From assembly GCF_041431135.1 (NCBI RefSeq), contig NZ_CP107799.1, forward strand, positions 9,440,501-9,504,500: a DNA stretch of 64,000 nucleotides. Direction: 5' to 3'. A program made the position numbers and the translations under genes. The stretch's first letter is position 1. Each line of letters starts with the position of its first letter. The notes under the pieces are model-generated. The model ran no database searches and was not told the DNA's origin. It saw only the letters and a list, made by a program, of their open reading frames with translations. Shown here piece after piece: positions 8,499-17,826 of the stretch. This DNA comes from Streptomyces sp. NBC_00554. Its GTDB lineage: Bacteria > Actinomycetota > Actinomycetes > Streptomycetales > Streptomycetaceae.

Positions 8499-9503
8499 AT
8501 GACCCTCCAGAACCGCGCCGCCGGAGCCCTGTACGGGCTCGCCCTCGGTGACGCCCTCGGCATGCCGACCCAGATGCTGTCGCGCCCGCAGATCGTCGCC
8601 CGGTACGGACCGATGCTGACCGGCTTCCACCCCGCCGCCCCCGACCACCCGCTGGCCGCCGGGATGCCGGCCGGGGCGATCACCGATGACACCGAACAGG
8701 CCCTCCTGCTCGCCCGGTTGCTGCTCGACGGCAAGGGAAGTGTCGACCCGGCGGAGCTGGCGCGGCGCCTGGTGGCCTGGGAGGAGGGCATGCGGGCCCG
8801 TGGCTCCCTCGACCTGCTCGGCCCCTCCACCAAGCGCGCTGTGGAACAGGTCCTGGCGGGCACGCCCGTGGACGAGGTCGGGCGGTACGGCACCACCAAC
8901 GGCGCGGCGATGCGGATCGCACCCGTGGGGATCGCCGTGGCCTCGACGGATCCGGTCGCGCTGGTGGACCGGGTCGTGGAGGCCAGCAGGCTGACCCACA
9001 ACACGGGGGTCGCGCTCGCGGGCGCCGCAGCCGTGGCCGCCGCGGTCAGCGCGGGACTTGACGGTGCGTCGGTTCCGGAGGCGGTCGAAGTCGCCGTGCG
9101 GGCCGCGCGGTCGGCGGCGGATCGTGGCCACTGGGTGGCCGCGGCCGATGTGGCCGAGCGGATCGTGTGGGCCACCGAGCTGGTGCGAGGCCTCGACGCG
9201 GCCCAAGTCTGCGACCGGGTCTACGCGTTGGTGGGCACCAGTCTCGCGACCCAGGAGTCCGTGCCCGCCGCGTTCGCCGTCCTGGCGGCCTGCCCGGACG
9301 ACCCGTGGCAGGCAGTGCTGCTCGGCGCGTCCGTCGGCGGCGACTGCGACACCATCGCCGCGATCGCGGGCGCCGTCGGCGGCGCCTGCCACGGCGTGGA
9401 CGCCTTCCCGGCCGAGGCGCGGGCGACCTTGGTACGAGTGAATCCGCAGCTGGACCTGGACGCGACCGCCGCCGCGCTCCTGACCCTGCGGGGGCGACCG
9501 TGA
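8499..9503 (+). CDS. ADP-ribosylglycohydrolase family protein
   Basis: A 334-residue cytoplasmic protein of the DraG/ARH fold. The N-terminus has GLALGDALGMPTQ and the di-magnesium site is visible as ITDDTEQ (residues about 62-68) and GGDCDTIAAIAGAVGGA (about 275-291). The family removes ADP-ribose from proteins or small molecules, and paralogues cut other ribosyl N-glycosides. It begins 36 bases after the GntR gene and its stop overlaps the kinase GTG. With a heterocycle permease and a sugar kinase in the same operon, a role in cutting an N-ribosyl bond of a small molecule seems likelier than protein de-modification. Confidence 0.88.
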   Translation: MTLQNRAAGALYGLALGDALGMPTQMLSRPQIVARYGPMLTGFHPAAPDHPLAAGMPAGAITDDTEQALLLARLLLDGKGSVDPAELARRLVAWEEGMRARGSLDLLGPSTKRAVEQVLAGTPVDEVGRYGTTNGAAMRIAPVGIAVASTDPVALVDRVVEASRLTHNTGVALAGAAAVAAAVSAGLDGASVPEAVEVAVRAARSAADRGHWVAAADVAERIVWATELVRGLDAAQVCDRVYALVGTSLATQESVPAAFAVLAACPDDPWQAVLLGASVGGDCDTIAAIAGAVGGACHGVDAFPAEARATLVRVNPQLDLDATAAALLTLRGRP

Positions 9504-10432
9504 CCCGCCTCCTGCACCTCGGCAATGTGGTCATGGACCTGGTCCTGGAGGTTCCCGCCCTGCCCGAACGCGGCGGCGACGTTCTCGCCACCCGGACCGA
9601 GCGGACGCCGGGCGGCGGCTTCAACGTCCTGGCGGCGGCGGCCCGCCAGGGCCTGCCCGTCACCTACGCGGGAGCCCACGGCACGGGCCCGTTCGGCGAC
9701 CGTGCCCGGAGCGCGCTCCGCGCGGAGGGCATCGATGTCCTGTCGGCACCCCGCGCGGACCTCGACACCGGTTTCGTCGTCTGCCTCGTCGACGCCGAAG
9801 GTGAGCGCACCTTCGTCACGAGCCCCGGTGCCGAGGCCACGCTGACCGTCGACGATCTAGCCGAACTGCGGCCAGGACCAGACGACTTCGTCTACATCTC
9901 CGGATACAGCCTGCTGCACGAGGCTAACCGTGGTGCCCTCACCCAATGGGTGCCTCGCCTCGACCAGCACGTCACCGTGATCGTCGATCCTGGGCCGCTG
10001 GTGGACGAAATCCCCTCGGCCGCCCTGGAGTTGTTCCTGGCGCGCGCCGACTGGTGGACCTGCAATGCCCGGGAGGCCCTGCTTCTCACCGGGATCGACG
10101 ACCCCTCCGCCGCGGCCGTGGCCGTCCGGTCACGTCTGAAGCACGGCTCGGCCCTGATCCGTACCGGCCCGGACGGCTGTCTCCTGCACCACGAAGGCAC
10201 TCTCTCCGCGGTGCCCGGCTTCACCGTCGGGGCCGTCGACCTCAACGGCGCGGGCGACGCGCACACCGGCGTCTTCATGGCCGCGCTGGCCAAGGGGCTG
10301 ACCCCGTCCGACGCCGCGCTCCGCGCCAACGCGGCCGCCGCGGTGGCGGTCACCCGGTCCGGGCCCGCCACCGCGCCCGACGCACACGCGCTCGACGAGT
10401 TCCTCCGTCAGTCGCGCCCGGTACCCCGGTAG
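9500..10432 (+). CDS. PfkB-family carbohydrate/nucleoside kinase
   Basis: A 310-residue kinase of the ribokinase/PfkB family. The substrate-binding GGGFNVLAAAARQG is near residue 38 and the ATP site with anion hole and catalytic Asp is DLNGAGDAHTGVF near residue 250; the usual DTxGAGD is here DLNGAGD. The GTG start overlaps the previous stop (GTGA). It probably phosphorylates the sugar or nucleoside made by the hydrolases. It is the last gene of the operon and its 3' end overlaps the fucosidase gene on the other strand by 25 bases. Confidence 0.9.
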   Translation: MTRLLHLGNVVMDLVLEVPALPERGGDVLATRTERTPGGGFNVLAAAARQGLPVTYAGAHGTGPFGDRARSALRAEGIDVLSAPRADLDTGFVVCLVDAEGERTFVTSPGAEATLTVDDLAELRPGPDDFVYISGYSLLHEANRGALTQWVPRLDQHVTVIVDPGPLVDEIPSAALELFLARADWWTCNAREALLLTGIDDPSAAAVAVRSRLKHGSALIRTGPDGCLLHHEGTLSAVPGFTVGAVDLNGAGDAHTGVFMAALAKGLTPSDAALRANAAAAVAVTRSGPATAPDAHALDEFLRQSRPVPR

Positions 10433-11670
10433 AGGTCCAGCTCACCGTCGAGTTCGACGGCCAGCACGGTGGCGTACTCGTCGAGGTCGGCCGCGGCGGG
10501 GGCGTCGATCCAGGTCACGCCGGGTACCGCGTCCAGGCCACCGGTGACGTGGTGACCCAGCTCGGCACCCGTGCCAAGCACGGACACCCGGCGCACCGCG
10601 TTGCGCAGCCCGCGGATCGAAACGGCCTCGCGCGGCACGTCGAAGCAGGTCAGGTACAGCGTGCGACGGTCGGCGGACAGGGTGCTGGGGCCGTAGTGGT
10701 GGCCGGGCGGCAGCCCGGCGACCGTCCCGTACACGGCGTCGGCGTGTCGCGAGATCCACGCGCCCAGGCCTTCCAGGCGTTCGACCTGTTCCGCCGGGAT
10801 CGTCCCGTCCTCCATGGGGCCGACGTCGAGCAGCAGGTTGCCGCCCATGCCGATCGTCTCGGTGAAGTAGCGCACCAGCTGGCGTACCGACTTGTAGTCG
10901 TGGTCGGTGGGCCGGTAGCTCCATGAGTCGTTGATCGTCAGGCACAGCTCCCAGGGACCGTCCGGGGCCTGGAGCGGGACGCCCTGCTCGGGGGTCGCGT
11001 AGTCGCCGTGACTGAGCATGCGGGCGTTGAGAATCGCGTCCGGGTTGCCCGCGAGGATCAGCTCGGCCAGCTCGCGCATCCGCCACTGCTCCTCCGTACG
11101 CTCCCACTCGCCGTCGAACCAGAGCAGGTCGGGGCGGAAGCGGTCGACGAGTTCACCGACCTGACCGTCGCGGTAGGCGAGGTAGCGCTGCCAGGCTGCC
11201 GGGTCCTCCTTGCCCGGCTCGGCATGGGAGAAGGGGCTGGGGGACTCGCCCGGCCTGACGTGCCGGACGCTCGGGTAGTCGGGGTGGTTCCAGTCGGAGT
11301 GCGAGTAGTAGAGGCCGACCTTGAGGTCACGCTCGCGCAGGGCGTCGACGAAGCCGGTGACCAGGTCCCGGCCGGCCGGTGTATCCCGGACCACGTCCAG
11401 GTTCCGGTGGTCGGTGTCCCACAGGGCGACGCCGTCGTGGTGCTTGGTGGTCAGCACCGCGTACTTGGCGCCGACACGGGCGAACAGCGCCGCCCAGGCC
11501 GCCGGGTCGTAATGCGAAGCGGTAAAGCGGTCGAGCTGTTTCATGTACTGCTCGTGCGTGACCTCGCCCGTGTAGAAGGACCAGGACTCGGCCCATCCGT
11601 CCACGGCGTACACGCCGTAGTGGATGAAGATGCCCAGCTTGGCATCGGAGAACCAGGGTTGCATCGGCAT
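10408..11670 (-). CDS. GH29 alpha-L-fucosidase family protein
   Basis: A 420-residue enzyme of glycoside hydrolase family 29. Recognisable stretches are KLGIFIHYGVYAVDGWAESW at the N-terminus, LTTKHHDGVALWDT, and LLWFDGEWE near residue 185, whose Asp is the expected nucleophile. A C-terminal beta-rich part follows (VERLEGLGAWISRHADAVYG). There is no signal peptide, so it should act inside the cell on imported fucosides. Two in-frame ATGs (11670 and 11664) are possible and neither has a strong ribosome site. It is monocistronic and convergent with the kinase gene. Confidence 0.87.
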   Translation of the reverse strand: MPMQPWFSDAKLGIFIHYGVYAVDGWAESWSFYTGEVTHEQYMKQLDRFTASHYDPAAWAALFARVGAKYAVLTTKHHDGVALWDTDHRNLDVVRDTPAGRDLVTGFVDALRERDLKVGLYYSHSDWNHPDYPSVRHVRPGESPSPFSHAEPGKEDPAAWQRYLAYRDGQVGELVDRFRPDLLWFDGEWERTEEQWRMRELAELILAGNPDAILNARMLSHGDYATPEQGVPLQAPDGPWELCLTINDSWSYRPTDHDYKSVRQLVRYFTETIGMGGNLLLDVGPMEDGTIPAEQVERLEGLGAWISRHADAVYGTVAGLPPGHHYGPSTLSADRRTLYLTCFDVPREAVSIRGLRNAVRRVSVLGTGAELGHHVTGGLDAVPGVTWIDAPAAADLDEYATVLAVELDGELDLYRGTGRD

Positions 11671-11800
11671 GCGGCCACGCTAGGCGCGGGTGCGCGGCCC
11701 GCGCGTGGGCGCCGGTCACCACTACTGGTCGATTCTCACCCTGCGCCCCGAACCTTGTGCGATCCCTTTACGTGCCTGTCATGTCCCTGTAGCTTCCGCG

Positions 11801-11839
11801 CTGCAAGAGATTTCAGGAACTTTCCGGTTCTTCTTGCAG
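11801..11839. promoter_or_regulatory. inverted repeat, candidate MalR-type operator
   Basis: CTGCAAGAG (11801-11809) and TTCTTGCAG (11831-11839) form an inverted repeat with eight of nine bases matching, 39-77 bases before the amylase ATG. CTTGCAG/CTGCAAG half sites resemble those reported at MalR-controlled alpha-amylase promoters of Streptomyces; the repressor gene is not in this window. Confidence 0.5.
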
Positions 11840-11877
11840 TGCAACTCCCCACCCGCCGGGCCGCATTGGAGTCGCTC

Positions 11878-14838
11878 ATGAGACGCACGTCCCCGTTCCC
11901 GATCGTGGCGCTCGCGGCGGCGACCCTGCTGGTCGGAGGGATCCCGCCGGACGTCGGCTCCCCGCCCATGGGCAGGACGGCAGCCGAGGCGACGAACACC
12001 GCGACCGTCTTCTACTACACGAAGACCAAGAACTGGCCGGCCACCTATCTCCACTACGCACCGGACGGCGGCTCCTGGACCACCGTGCCGGGCGTGCAGA
12101 TGGAGGCGGCCTGCACGGACTGGGTGAAGGAGACCGTCGACCTCGGCTCGGCCGCCGGTCTGCAGGCCACCTTCAACAACGGCAACGGCACCTGGGACAA
12201 CAACGGCGGCGCCAACTATGCGCTGGGCACCGGCGACATCACCGTCAAGGACGGCGTGATCGCCCACAGCGACCCGTGCGCCGGCACCGATCCGGTCGAG
12301 GGCAACGAGGCGACCGTCTACTACTCGACGGCCACCTCCGGCTGGACCACCGCCAACATCCACTACGCGCCCACCGGCGGCTCCTGGACGACGGTCCCCG
12401 GCGTCGGCATGGAGACGGCCTGCACGGGCTGGTGGAAAAAGACCCTCGACATCGGGACCGCGACCTCGCTGAAAGCCGCCTTCAACAACGGCAACGGCGT
12501 CTGGGACAACAACAACAGCGCCGACTACACCCTCCCCACCGGCACCACGACCGTGCAGGACAGAACGATCACCACGGACGCCGAGGACCCGTGCGCCGCC
12601 GAGGAACCGGACACCGAGGCACCGACCGCCCCGACCAATGTCACCGCGAGCGCCACCAACACCTCGATCGTGATCTCCTGGGAGGCGTCCACCGACAACA
12701 CAGCGGTGACGAAGTATCAGATCACGCGCACGGGCGGCACCAAGGGCACGGTCGTCACCGACGTGGGCTCAACGGTGTACTCCGACACGGGACTTGAGGA
12801 GCTGACCGGCTACACGTACACGGTGAAGGCCGTCGACGCGGCCGACAACACCTCGCCCGCCTCCGCCGCGGCCACCGCGACGACCGGCGAGGAGGCACCC
12901 GAACCGGCCTCCGGCACCCCGCTGGGCACCGACCCGCGCAAGGACCCGATCTACTTCGTCCTCACCGCCCGCTTCTACGACGGCGACAGCTCCAACAACC
13001 GCGGCGGCAGCCAGCACGTCAAGTCCGGGAACGCGGCCAACAACGACCCCATGTTCCGCGGCGACTTCAAGGGCCTGGTCGACAAGCTCGACTACATCAA
13101 GGCGCTCGGCTTCTCGGCGGTCTGGGTCACACCGGTCGTCCTCAACCGCTCGGACTACGACTACCACGGCTATCACGGCTACGACTTCTACAAGGTCGAC
13201 CCGCGTCTGGAGTCCGCCGGCGCCTCCTACCAGGACCTGATCAACGCGGCGCACGCCAAGGGCATGAAGATCTACCAGGACGTGGTCTACAACCACAGCT
13301 CCCGCTGGGGAGCCAAGGGCCTGTTCACCCCGACCGTCTACGGCGTCCGCGACTCGGAGTGGAGCTGGTACTACGACGAGAAGAACGAGGGCTTCGAGTA
13401 CGACGGCCTGACGGTCGATCCCAAGTCCGGGAAGTCGTACTACAACGGCGACCTGTGGTCGACCGCCGAGCCTTCTGGGAACACCTGCGTCAACTGGGGC
13501 AAGGCGACCGGCGGCAAGAGCTCCGAGGGCTACACGCTCTACAACTGCCAGTGGCCCAGCCCCACTTCCGGCATGTTCCCGAAGGCGTACTACCACCAGT
13601 GCTGGATCGGGAACTGGGAGGGCGAGGACGCGCGCTCCTGCTGGCTGCACGAGGACCTGGCCGACTTCAACACCGAGAACACCGCCGTCCAGAACTACTT
13701 GATCGGCGCCTACGACAAGTACATCGACATGGGCGTCGACGGCTTCCGCGTCGACACCGCCGTACACATCCCGCGCGTCACCTGGAACCGCCGTTTCCTG
13801 CCCGCCATCTACGACCGCGTGACCCAGAAGTTCGGTACGACCGCCGCGCAGAACTTCTTCGTCTTCGGCGAGGTCACCGCCTTCGTCAACGACAAGTGGA
13901 ACCGCGGCTCGGTCAACCACTCCGCGCAGTTCTACACCTGGAAGGAACGCAAGGAGTACAGCGCCGACGACGAGACCGCGGCCATCGAGCAGTTCACCTA
14001 CGAGAACAACCTCGGCACGGGCAATCAGCCGACGTCCACCAACGCCTTCCTGAGCGGCAACAGTTACCACACGCCGGACCGCAGCCAGTTCTCCGGAATG
14101 AACATCATCGACATGCGTATGCACATGAACTTCGGTGACGCGCAGAACGCCTACAACAACGGCAAGGACTCCGACGACTCCGTCAACGACGCCACGTACA
14201 ACGTCGTCTACGTCGACAGCCACGACTACGGCCCCAACAAGTCGAGCACACGCTACAGCGGCGGCACCGAGGCGTGGGCCGAGAACATGGCGCTGATGTG
14301 GACCTTCCGCGGTATCCCGACCCTCTACTACGGCTCGGAGACCGAGTTCCAGGCCGGCAAGCAGATCGACTGCGGTCCGACCTGCCCACTGGCGTCCACC
14401 GGCCGCGCCTACTACGGCGACCAGCTCGCCGGAAGCGTCACGGCCTCCGAGTTCGGCAAGGCCGACACGGCGAGCGGCCAGGTCGCCACGACGCTGGCCC
14501 AGCCACTGGTCAAGCACATCCAGCGGCTCAACCAGATCCGCCGGGCGATCCCCGCCCTGCAGATGGGCCAGTACTCCACCGACGGCATCAGCGGCTCGAT
14601 GGCCTTCAAGCGCCGCTACACCAGCGGCTCGACGGACAGCTTCGCGCTCGTCACGGTCACCGGCGCCGCGACGTACACCGGCATCCCGAACGGCACCTAC
14701 ACGGACGCCGTCACCGGTGATGTGAAGACCGTCTCGAACGGCACGCTGTCCGTCACGGCTCCCGGCAAGGGCAACCTCCGGGTGTACGTGCTGAACGGTC
14801 CCGGGAAGATCGGGAGCGACGGGCCGTACCTCAAGTAG
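11878..14838 (+). CDS. secreted GH13 alpha-amylase with two starch-binding modules and a fibronectin III domain
   Basis: A 986-residue exported enzyme. An RR-containing signal peptide (about 1-38) precedes two CBM25/26-like modules (about 42-131 and 145-238; both contain HYAP-GGSWTTVPGV). A fibronectin type III domain follows (about 243-341), then the GH13 barrel. Catalytic regions: DVVYNHSSRWG (region I, about 467), GFRVDTAVHIPR (II, nucleophile Asp, about 621), FGEVTAF (III, Glu, about 663) and VDSHDYG (IV, Asp, about 778; Asn is more usual than Ser here). The ATG at 11878 follows TTGGAG and gives a clean signal peptide. It degrades starch or glycogen outside the cell and is probably under the CTGCAAG operator. 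Confidence 0.92.
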   Translation: MRRTSPFPIVALAAATLLVGGIPPDVGSPPMGRTAAEATNTATVFYYTKTKNWPATYLHYAPDGGSWTTVPGVQMEAACTDWVKETVDLGSAAGLQATFNNGNGTWDNNGGANYALGTGDITVKDGVIAHSDPCAGTDPVEGNEATVYYSTATSGWTTANIHYAPTGGSWTTVPGVGMETACTGWWKKTLDIGTATSLKAAFNNGNGVWDNNNSADYTLPTGTTTVQDRTITTDAEDPCAAEEPDTEAPTAPTNVTASATNTSIVISWEASTDNTAVTKYQITRTGGTKGTVVTDVGSTVYSDTGLEELTGYTYTVKAVDAADNTSPASAAATATTGEEAPEPASGTPLGTDPRKDPIYFVLTARFYDGDSSNNRGGSQHVKSGNAANNDPMFRGDFKGLVDKLDYIKALGFSAVWVTPVVLNRSDYDYHGYHGYDFYKVDPRLESAGASYQDLINAAHAKGMKIYQDVVYNHSSRWGAKGLFTPTVYGVRDSEWSWYYDEKNEGFEYDGLTVDPKSGKSYYNGDLWSTAEPSGNTCVNWGKATGGKSSEGYTLYNCQWPSPTSGMFPKAYYHQCWIGNWEGEDARSCWLHEDLADFNTENTAVQNYLIGAYDKYIDMGVDGFRVDTAVHIPRVTWNRRFLPAIYDRVTQKFGTTAAQNFFVFGEVTAFVNDKWNRGSVNHSAQFYTWKERKEYSADDETAAIEQFTYENNLGTGNQPTSTNAFLSGNSYHTPDRSQFSGMNIIDMRMHMNFGDAQNAYNNGKDSDDSVNDATYNVVYVDSHDYGPNKSSTRYSGGTEAWAENMALMWTFRGIPTLYYGSETEFQAGKQIDCGPTCPLASTGRAYYGDQLAGSVTASEFGKADTASGQVATTLAQPLVKHIQRLNQIRRAIPALQMGQYSTDGISGSMAFKRRYTSGSTDSFALVTVTGAATYTGIPNGTYTDAVTGDVKTVSNGTLSVTAPGKGNLRVYVLNGPGKIGSDGPYLK

Positions 14839-14842
14839 CCGT

Positions 14843-14875
14843 GTGGGGCCCGGACTTGAAAGGTCCGGGCCCCAC
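14843..14875. terminator. intrinsic terminator after the amylase
   Basis: A 13-bp perfect stem (GTGGGGCCCGGAC) with a 7-base loop begins four bases after the amylase stop. It may also serve the converging pseudogene. Confidence 0.8.
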
Positions 14876-14881
14876 GCCCCG

Positions 14882-15745
14882 TCAGATGCGTTCCGCCGCG
14901 ATCACCAGATAGTGGAAGCTTCCTTCCTTGTACGCGGTCAGGAACGCCTCCTCGATCCCGTGGCCACCTCCGACTCGTACTCGCGCGGCCCCGGTTCGTA
15001 GTCCACGAACGTGCCAGGGAGCTCCGCCTCGCCCACATGCCCCGAGCTGAGCGCGATGTCGGCCTCGCCCGACCGGTTGCTCGGCCGGTGTCCGTCGGAG
15101 CCGATCCTCTCGACATGCGCCCGCAGCCCCTCGTACCGCTCCGCCACCGCCCGGTACGCCGCGTGCGGCAGCGCCAGGACCGTGGGGGCCGTCGCCGCGC
15201 GCCGTGAAGTCCCAGGTGCCGTCCGCGCCGGCGAGGACCTCACCGCCGAACGTGTCACCGTCGGCCAGCAGACCGGTGATCGTCTCGTCCCCGTAGGGTC
15301 CCGCGCCGACCTGCTCCACCTTGCCGTGCACGATGAGGAAGCCATGGTCGGCCGGGCCGCCGGCCTCCACCACGAGCTGGCCGGGCTCGTACTCGCGCTG
15401 TACGAACTGCTCCGCCAGCACGCCCAGCGTGTCGCCGTCCGAGAACCCGCGCAGCAGCGGAAGTTCGGCGAGTTCCGCGGGGATGATCCTGACCCGCGCG
15501 CCGGTCTTCACGAACGTCACCCGCCCGTCGCCGACCGTGTACGACAGCCGACGGTTCACGCGGTACGTGCCGCCCGGCACGTCCACCCACGGCAGCATGC
15601 GCGTCAGCCACCGTGAGCTGATGCCCTGCATCTGGGGCTCGGACTTGGTCGTCGTCGTCAGGTTCCGTGCCGCGGCGGTTCCGAGGCTCTGTTGCTCCCG
15701 CTCCTCGGCGCCCTCCGCGGGCGCCGTATCGCTCTCGACCGACAT
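14882..15745 (-). pseudogene. wreck of a family 2B encapsulin (EshA-like) fused to the tail of a GPP 2-methyltransferase
   Basis: The ATG at 15745 follows GGAGAGAAGGAAC and opens an EshA-like protein: an N-terminal arm with EPQMQGISSRWLTRMLPWV, then a cyclic-nucleotide-binding domain (VEAGGPADHGFLIVHGKVEQ). Near 15200 the frame breaks: WDFTAR is in one frame and the continuation APTVLALPHAAYRAVAERY is in another, one base off. The second frame runs to FVDYEPGPREYESEVA and then homology stops; the whole C-terminal shell domain of about 300 residues is absent. Directly after the break, in the first frame, comes GIEEAFLTAYKEGSFHYLV followed by IAAERI and a stop, which matches the C-terminus of GPP 2-methyltransferases as I remember them. 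In 2-methylisoborneol clusters these genes lie in the order encapsulin, MIB synthase, methyltransferase, so one deletion explains the scar. Confidence 0.82.
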
Positions 15746-16008
15746 GGGTTCCTTCTCTCCTGTTGCGTGGGTGACAGAACGCATCCGGACTGTCACGCTC
15801 CGCGCCTACAGCTACCCGTGATCGGCCGCGACGAATGACGCCTTCGGACGGCGTGCGAAGCACGTCCCGCCACGAAGTGCCTCCGCACCACCGCCGATTC
15901 ACTCGGATGCGCCTGGTTGGCGGTATCCGGTCGGTACCCGGGCGCCCCTCGCCGTGTTCAATCGCCAGTACCGCCGCGCGCTGACGGACTCGCCCACTAG
16001 GAGGCACC

Positions 16009-17250
16009 GTGATCGCCGTTCCCGAACCCGCGCTCACCGAACGTGAACTGATCGAGCGCGCCGTGGAGTTACGACCCGCACTGCTCGAACGCCAGCCGGA
16101 GACCGAGCGGTTGACGCACTACCCCAAGGACACCCACGACGACTTCCTGCGGGCCGGCTTCTACCGGGTGCTGCAACCGCGCCGGTACGGCGGCTACGAG
16201 TTCGGTCTGCCGACCTTCTACCGCGTGGTGACCGAGACCGCGCGCGGCTGCCCCTCCACCGGCTGGGCCCTGTCGCTCACCGCCGCCCACGTCCTCCAGG
16301 TCGCCGGCCTCTTCGACGAGAAGGCGCAGGACGAGATCTTCGGCGACGACGGCGAGTTCCGGGCCGCGTCCACGGTCGTGCCGATCGGCGTCGCCCGGCC
16401 CGACGGCGACGGTCACGTCGTACTCGACGGGACCTGGCCGTACTCGTCCGGCGCGCCCTACTCCACGCACTACCTCGGCCAGACCCTGCGCGCACCGGAG
16501 AAACCAGGCGACCCGCCAGGACCCTTCGTCCTGTTCCTCGCGCCGCGCGCGATCTGGACGGTGGTCGACGACTGGCACGGCGCTCTCGGCCTGCGCGGCA
16601 GCGGATCCAACAGCATCCGCATCGACGAGGGTCGCGTCCCCACGTACTTCACCCGGGAGATGAGCCTGCTCGACCTGCCCGTCGAGGGCGGTACCCCCGG
16701 CTCGAAACTGCACGGCAACGCCATGTACGCGGGGCGCTCGCCGAGCTTCTACCACGGTGAGCTGGCCGCCATCATGATCGGCACCGCGTACGCGGCCGCC
16801 GACGAGTACGCCCGGATCATCGCCGAACGCCCGCTGATCGCGGACCCCACCCGTACGCGCTCCGAACTCCACGACTACCAACGGCATTTGGGAGAAGCGC
16901 TGGGCGCGATCCACACGGCCGAGGCGGCGCTGCTGCGCAACGCGGAGGACTGGATGGAGGTCTGCCGCCGCAATGTCTCGGGCGAGGCCCCGTTCACCAG
17001 CGCCGAGGACAACCGGCTCGCGCTCGTCTTCCTCACCGCCGGGCGGATGGCGTGGGACGTACTGCAGGGCATCCTCTTCCGCACGGCTGGTTCCCGGTAC
17101 GCCCGCGACGGCGAGCGGATGCAGCGGTACTTCCGGGACGCGGCCACGTGCTGGACGCATGTCGGGCCCACCATGGCCGAGCCGCTGTACCGGCGGGTCG
17201 GCCGCGACCGCCTCGGCCTGCCCTCGGACGACATCCCGCTGCTGCCCTGA
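16009..17250 (+). CDS. acyl-CoA-dehydrogenase-fold flavin monooxygenase (HsaA/HpaB-like)
   Basis: A 413-residue protein of the acyl-CoA dehydrogenase fold, in the group D flavin monooxygenase style (HsaA, p-hydroxyphenylacetate hydroxylase C2). Supporting stretches are YRVLQPRRYGGYEFGL, TARGCPSTGWALSLTAAH, and the middle-domain GALGLRGSGSNSI. The C-terminal domain contains GRMAWDVLQGILFRTAGS and a final HVGPTMAEPLYRRVGRDRLGL. The GTG at 16009 is supported by AGGAGG seven bases upstream. Such enzymes use reduced FMN or FAD from a partner reductase, and none is adjacent. It is monocistronic and its substrate is unknown. Confidence 0.8.
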   Translation: MIAVPEPALTERELIERAVELRPALLERQPETERLTHYPKDTHDDFLRAGFYRVLQPRRYGGYEFGLPTFYRVVTETARGCPSTGWALSLTAAHVLQVAGLFDEKAQDEIFGDDGEFRAASTVVPIGVARPDGDGHVVLDGTWPYSSGAPYSTHYLGQTLRAPEKPGDPPGPFVLFLAPRAIWTVVDDWHGALGLRGSGSNSIRIDEGRVPTYFTREMSLLDLPVEGGTPGSKLHGNAMYAGRSPSFYHGELAAIMIGTAYAAADEYARIIAERPLIADPTRTRSELHDYQRHLGEALGAIHTAEAALLRNAEDWMEVCRRNVSGEAPFTSAEDNRLALVFLTAGRMAWDVLQGILFRTAGSRYARDGERMQRYFRDAATCWTHVGPTMAEPLYRRVGRDRLGLPSDDIPLLP

Positions 17251-17407
17251 GTGAAGACGTCGAGCGAAGCCGCCGAGGGAAGCCGCTGAGCGAATTCCCT
17301 GATGGAAAGCACGAGGGTTGCCTCCGCCCCGGATGGGTACGCGACGAGGGTGTGCCCGGGGCGGTCCCCGTCCCGGGCGGCCCGTCCGTACTACCCCGGG
17401 ATTTGCC

Positions 17408-17821
17408 ATGGACACCCCCTCGAACAACCACACCGCGCCCGCGACACCCGCCCAGGAAGCGTTGGACACGCTCGCCGTGAACACCGAGGACGCCGAGGCC
17501 CTGGCCACCCTCGCCGGCAGCGACGTGCTGGTCCCCGTGCCGGACGACGTCAGCGAGGAGGACGTGGCCGACCCCTCGGCCGTGGCGCTGCCCGTCCTGG
17601 AGGCGCCCGGCGGTGAGCAGGTCGTGCCGGTCTTCACCTCGGAGCTGGAGATGGCAGAGCTGCTCCCGTCCGTCTCCCGCTACCGCATGGTGCCGCTGGG
17701 CGCGCTGGCCTCCCAGTGGCCGGCCAGTGACCTGGCGCTCTCGATCGACGCCAGTTCGGCACACGGTCTGACCCTCACCTCGGAGGGCGTACGCACCCTG
17801 CTGGCCAGGCCGCTGGGGTAG
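17408..17821 (+). CDS. SseB-family protein
   Basis: A 137-residue soluble protein that resembles the SseB N-terminal domain: an acidic front half (SDVLVPVPDDVSEED), then VLEAPGGEQVVPVFTSELEM and a final SIDASSAHGLTLTSEGVRTL. Short SseB-like proteins of this length are common in Streptomyces and have no established function. The ATG at 17408 has only a weak GGA upstream; an earlier ATG at 17333 is less likely because it would add an Arg/Gly-rich tail. The stop lies five bases from the end of the convergent oxidase gene. Confidence 0.7.
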   Translation: MDTPSNNHTAPATPAQEALDTLAVNTEDAEALATLAGSDVLVPVPDDVSEEDVADPSAVALPVLEAPGGEQVVPVFTSELEMAELLPSVSRYRMVPLGALASQWPASDLALSIDASSAHGLTLTSEGVRTLLARPLG

Positions 17822-17826
17822 GGCGC

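Noticed and set aside
10408..10432. The kinase/fucosidase 3' overlap as a sign of sequencing error
   Set aside because: Both proteins end normally for their families and a 25-base convergent overlap is ordinary in compact high-GC genomes.
12769..14517. A 582-codon open frame on the minus strand
   Set aside because: It is antisense to the GH13 domain, whose four catalytic regions are intact; the antisense product is Val/Gly-rich filler.
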